A DNA stretch of 7,774 bases, taken from NCBI GenBank assembly GCA_903866485.1, contig CAIPNT010000179.1, positions 1-7,774 on the forward strand. Reading direction: 5' to 3'. Positions 6,851 to 7,774 of this stretch are shown piece after piece (the stretch's first letter is position 1; each line of letters begins with the position of its first letter). The translations under genes and the position numbers were made by a program. The DNA is from an uncultured Micrococcales bacterium. GTDB lineage: Bacteria; Actinomycetota; Actinomycetes; Actinomycetales; Microbacteriaceae. The notes beneath the pieces were generated by a model that worked only from the letters and a program-made list of their open reading frames with translations, searched no databases and was not told the origin of the DNA.

Positions 6851-7005
6851 CAACAGGTCGGTTTTTTGCCTGACCGTTGACTTCGCGTGTCGAATCAGAT
6901 CCACGTTCCACTCAGTCCCTGAGCAATCAAGGCGGAACAGATCCGACACCAGGTGTCTCAGACAACCGTCTGAAACAGAAAACTGAGTGGCGCCTTTGCG
7001 CGCCG
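6851..7005 (+). ncRNA. Structured 5' leader of rpsB (candidate S2 autoregulatory element)
   Basis: The region before rpsB contains several perfect or near-perfect inverted repeats in series. Hairpin A (6851-6879): CAAC, bulged A, GGTCGG pair with CC, bulged T, GACC, GTTG around a T-rich loop. A long-range stem pairs CCACTCAGT (6908-6916) with ACTGAGTGG (6982-6990), nine base pairs, enclosing three small hairpins: CCTGA/TCAAGG with a GCAA tetraloop (6918-6932), GACAC-CAG-GTGTC (6945-6957) and TCAGAC-AACC-GTCTGA (6958-6973). A last hairpin GGCGC/GCGCC (6989-7004) abuts the ribosome site and shares two bases with the long stem, so the two compete. Ribosomal protein S2 represses rpsB through leader RNA in gammaproteobacteria; an equivalent here is inferred from structure and position only. 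Confidence 0.55.
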
Positions 7006-7014
7006 AAAAAGGAG
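7006..7014 (+). promoter_or_regulatory. Strong Shine-Dalgarno of rpsB
   Basis: AAAAAGGAG lies 6 nt before the ATG at 7021, an ideal distance. It is by far the strongest ribosome site in the window, in keeping with a highly expressed ribosomal gene, and fixes the rpsB start. It sits directly after the GGCGC/GCGCC hairpin. Confidence 0.85.
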
Positions 7015-7020
7015 ACTGCC

Positions 7021-7774
7021 ATGGCAGTTGTAACCATTCGCCAGCTGCTCGACAGCGGCGTTCACTTCGGTCACCAGACCCGTCGTTGGAACCCAAAGAT
7101 GCGTCGCTTCATCCTGACCGACCGTTCAGGCATCTACATCATCGACCTTCAGCAGTCGCTTGCAATCATCGACAAGGCATACGACTTCGTCAAGGAGACC
7201 GTTGCTCACGGCGGCAGCATCCTGTTTGTAGGAACCAAGAAGCAGGCTCAAGAGGCAATCGCCGAGCAGGCTCTTCGCGTAGGTCAGCCATACATCAACC
7301 AGCGTTGGTTGGGTGGTCTTTTGACCAACTTCCAGACCATCCAGGGACGTCTTTCACGTCTAAAGGAACTTGAGGTCATGGACTTCTCAGGCGCAACCAA
7401 GACCGGTCTTACCAAGAAGGAGCTTCTAATCCTTCGTCGTGAGAAGGACAAGCTAGAGAAGGCCCTAGGCGGTATCCGCAACATCACCAAGACTCCATCA
7501 GCGATCTGGGTTGTTGACACCAACAAAGAGCACCTAGCTATCACCGAAGCCAAGAAGCTTGGAATTCCAGTTATCGGCATCCTTGACACCAACTGTGACC
7601 CAGATGAGGTCACCATCGGTATTCCAGGAAACGATGACGCTATCCGTTCAGTTCACCTTCTAACCCGCGTTATTGCTGACGCAGTTGCCGAGGGTCTAAT
7701 TGCCCGCCACGCAAAGCCAGAGGCAGCAGCTGAGCCTCTAGCCGAGTGGGAGCGCGAGCTTCTAGAGCAGGGCA
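7021..7774 (+). CDS. rpsB: 30S ribosomal protein S2 (3' end beyond window)
   Basis: Starts [20 protein letters not shown], the invariant S2 N-terminus, and continues with [35 protein letters not shown], the helical insert around [61 protein letters not shown] and [23 protein letters not shown]2 joins late in small-subunit assembly, near the mRNA exit side with S1. 251 codons are visible with the acidic/Ala-rich tail ([18 protein letters not shown]) under way, so only the C-terminal extension is missing. Codon choice is strongly biased, as in highly expressed genes. tsf is expected next. Confidence 0.97.
   Translation, partial: MAVVTIRQLLDSGVHFGHQTRRWNPKMRRFILTDRSGIYIIDLQQSLAIIDKAYDFVKETVAHGGSILFVGTKKQAQEAIAEQALRVGQPYINQRWLGGLLTNFQTIQGRLSRLKELEVMDFSGATKTGLTKKELLILRREKDKLEKALGGIRNITKTPSAIWVVDTNKEHLAITEAKKLGIPVIGILDTNCDPDEVTIGIPGNDDAIRSVHLLTRVIADAVAEGLIARHAKPEAAAEPLAEWERELLEQG

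Noticed and set aside
6761..7096. Upstream extension of the minus-strand M23 frame by 112 codons
   Set aside because: It overlaps the rpsB leader and start on the other strand, has no protein-like motif, and the signal sequence begins at ATG6760.
6987..7373. Plus-strand open frame overlapping the rpsB start
   Set aside because: Out of frame with rpsB, rich in Arg/His/Ser as expected of a shadow frame, and rpsB is certain.

Overview
The window looks like a stretch of actinobacterial core genome, most likely a small-genome aquatic member of the Microbacteriaceae (inferred from gene order, protein character, compact spacing and moderate GC; no search was run). The gene order lepB - rnhB - DUF2469 - yraN - comM/yifB - dprA - xerC, then an M23 peptidase on the opposite strand, then rpsB, is the usual actinobacterial block between rplS and tsf. 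DUF2469 is itself close to an actinobacterial signature.

Layout: bases 1 to about 395 do not belong to this block. They encode the middle of a CooC-type ATPase (carbon monoxide dehydrogenase nickel-insertion accessory protein), open at the left edge and fused in frame to the membrane segment of signal peptidase I (lepB). rplS and the real lepB start, expected here, are missing. An assembly chimera with an anaerobe's sequence is the likeliest explanation. From about 400 to 6187 seven plus-strand genes are packed with overlaps or very short gaps (lepB/rnhB overlap 29 nt, yraN/comM 4 nt, comM/dprA 7 nt, dprA/xerC 2-nt gap), as in a single operon. The only notable gap, 2036-2089, holds a hairpin and a perfect DnaA-box 9-mer. 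xerC is interrupted by one in-frame TAG at codon 55 but otherwise keeps all six tyrosine-recombinase catalytic residues. The M23 peptidase gene converges on xerC and is divergent from rpsB. The 260-nt region before rpsB carries an extended -10 promoter candidate and a long structured leader ending in a strong Shine-Dalgarno. rpsB runs off the right edge.

Functionally the operon mixes protein export (LepB), RNA:DNA hybrid repair (RNase HII), a YraN nuclease-like protein, uptake of transforming DNA (ComM branch-migration helicase, DprA RecA loader) and chromosome dimer resolution (XerC). The points most worth a second look are the cooC/lepB junction, the xerC amber codon and the undescribed-looking RNA architecture of the rpsB leader.
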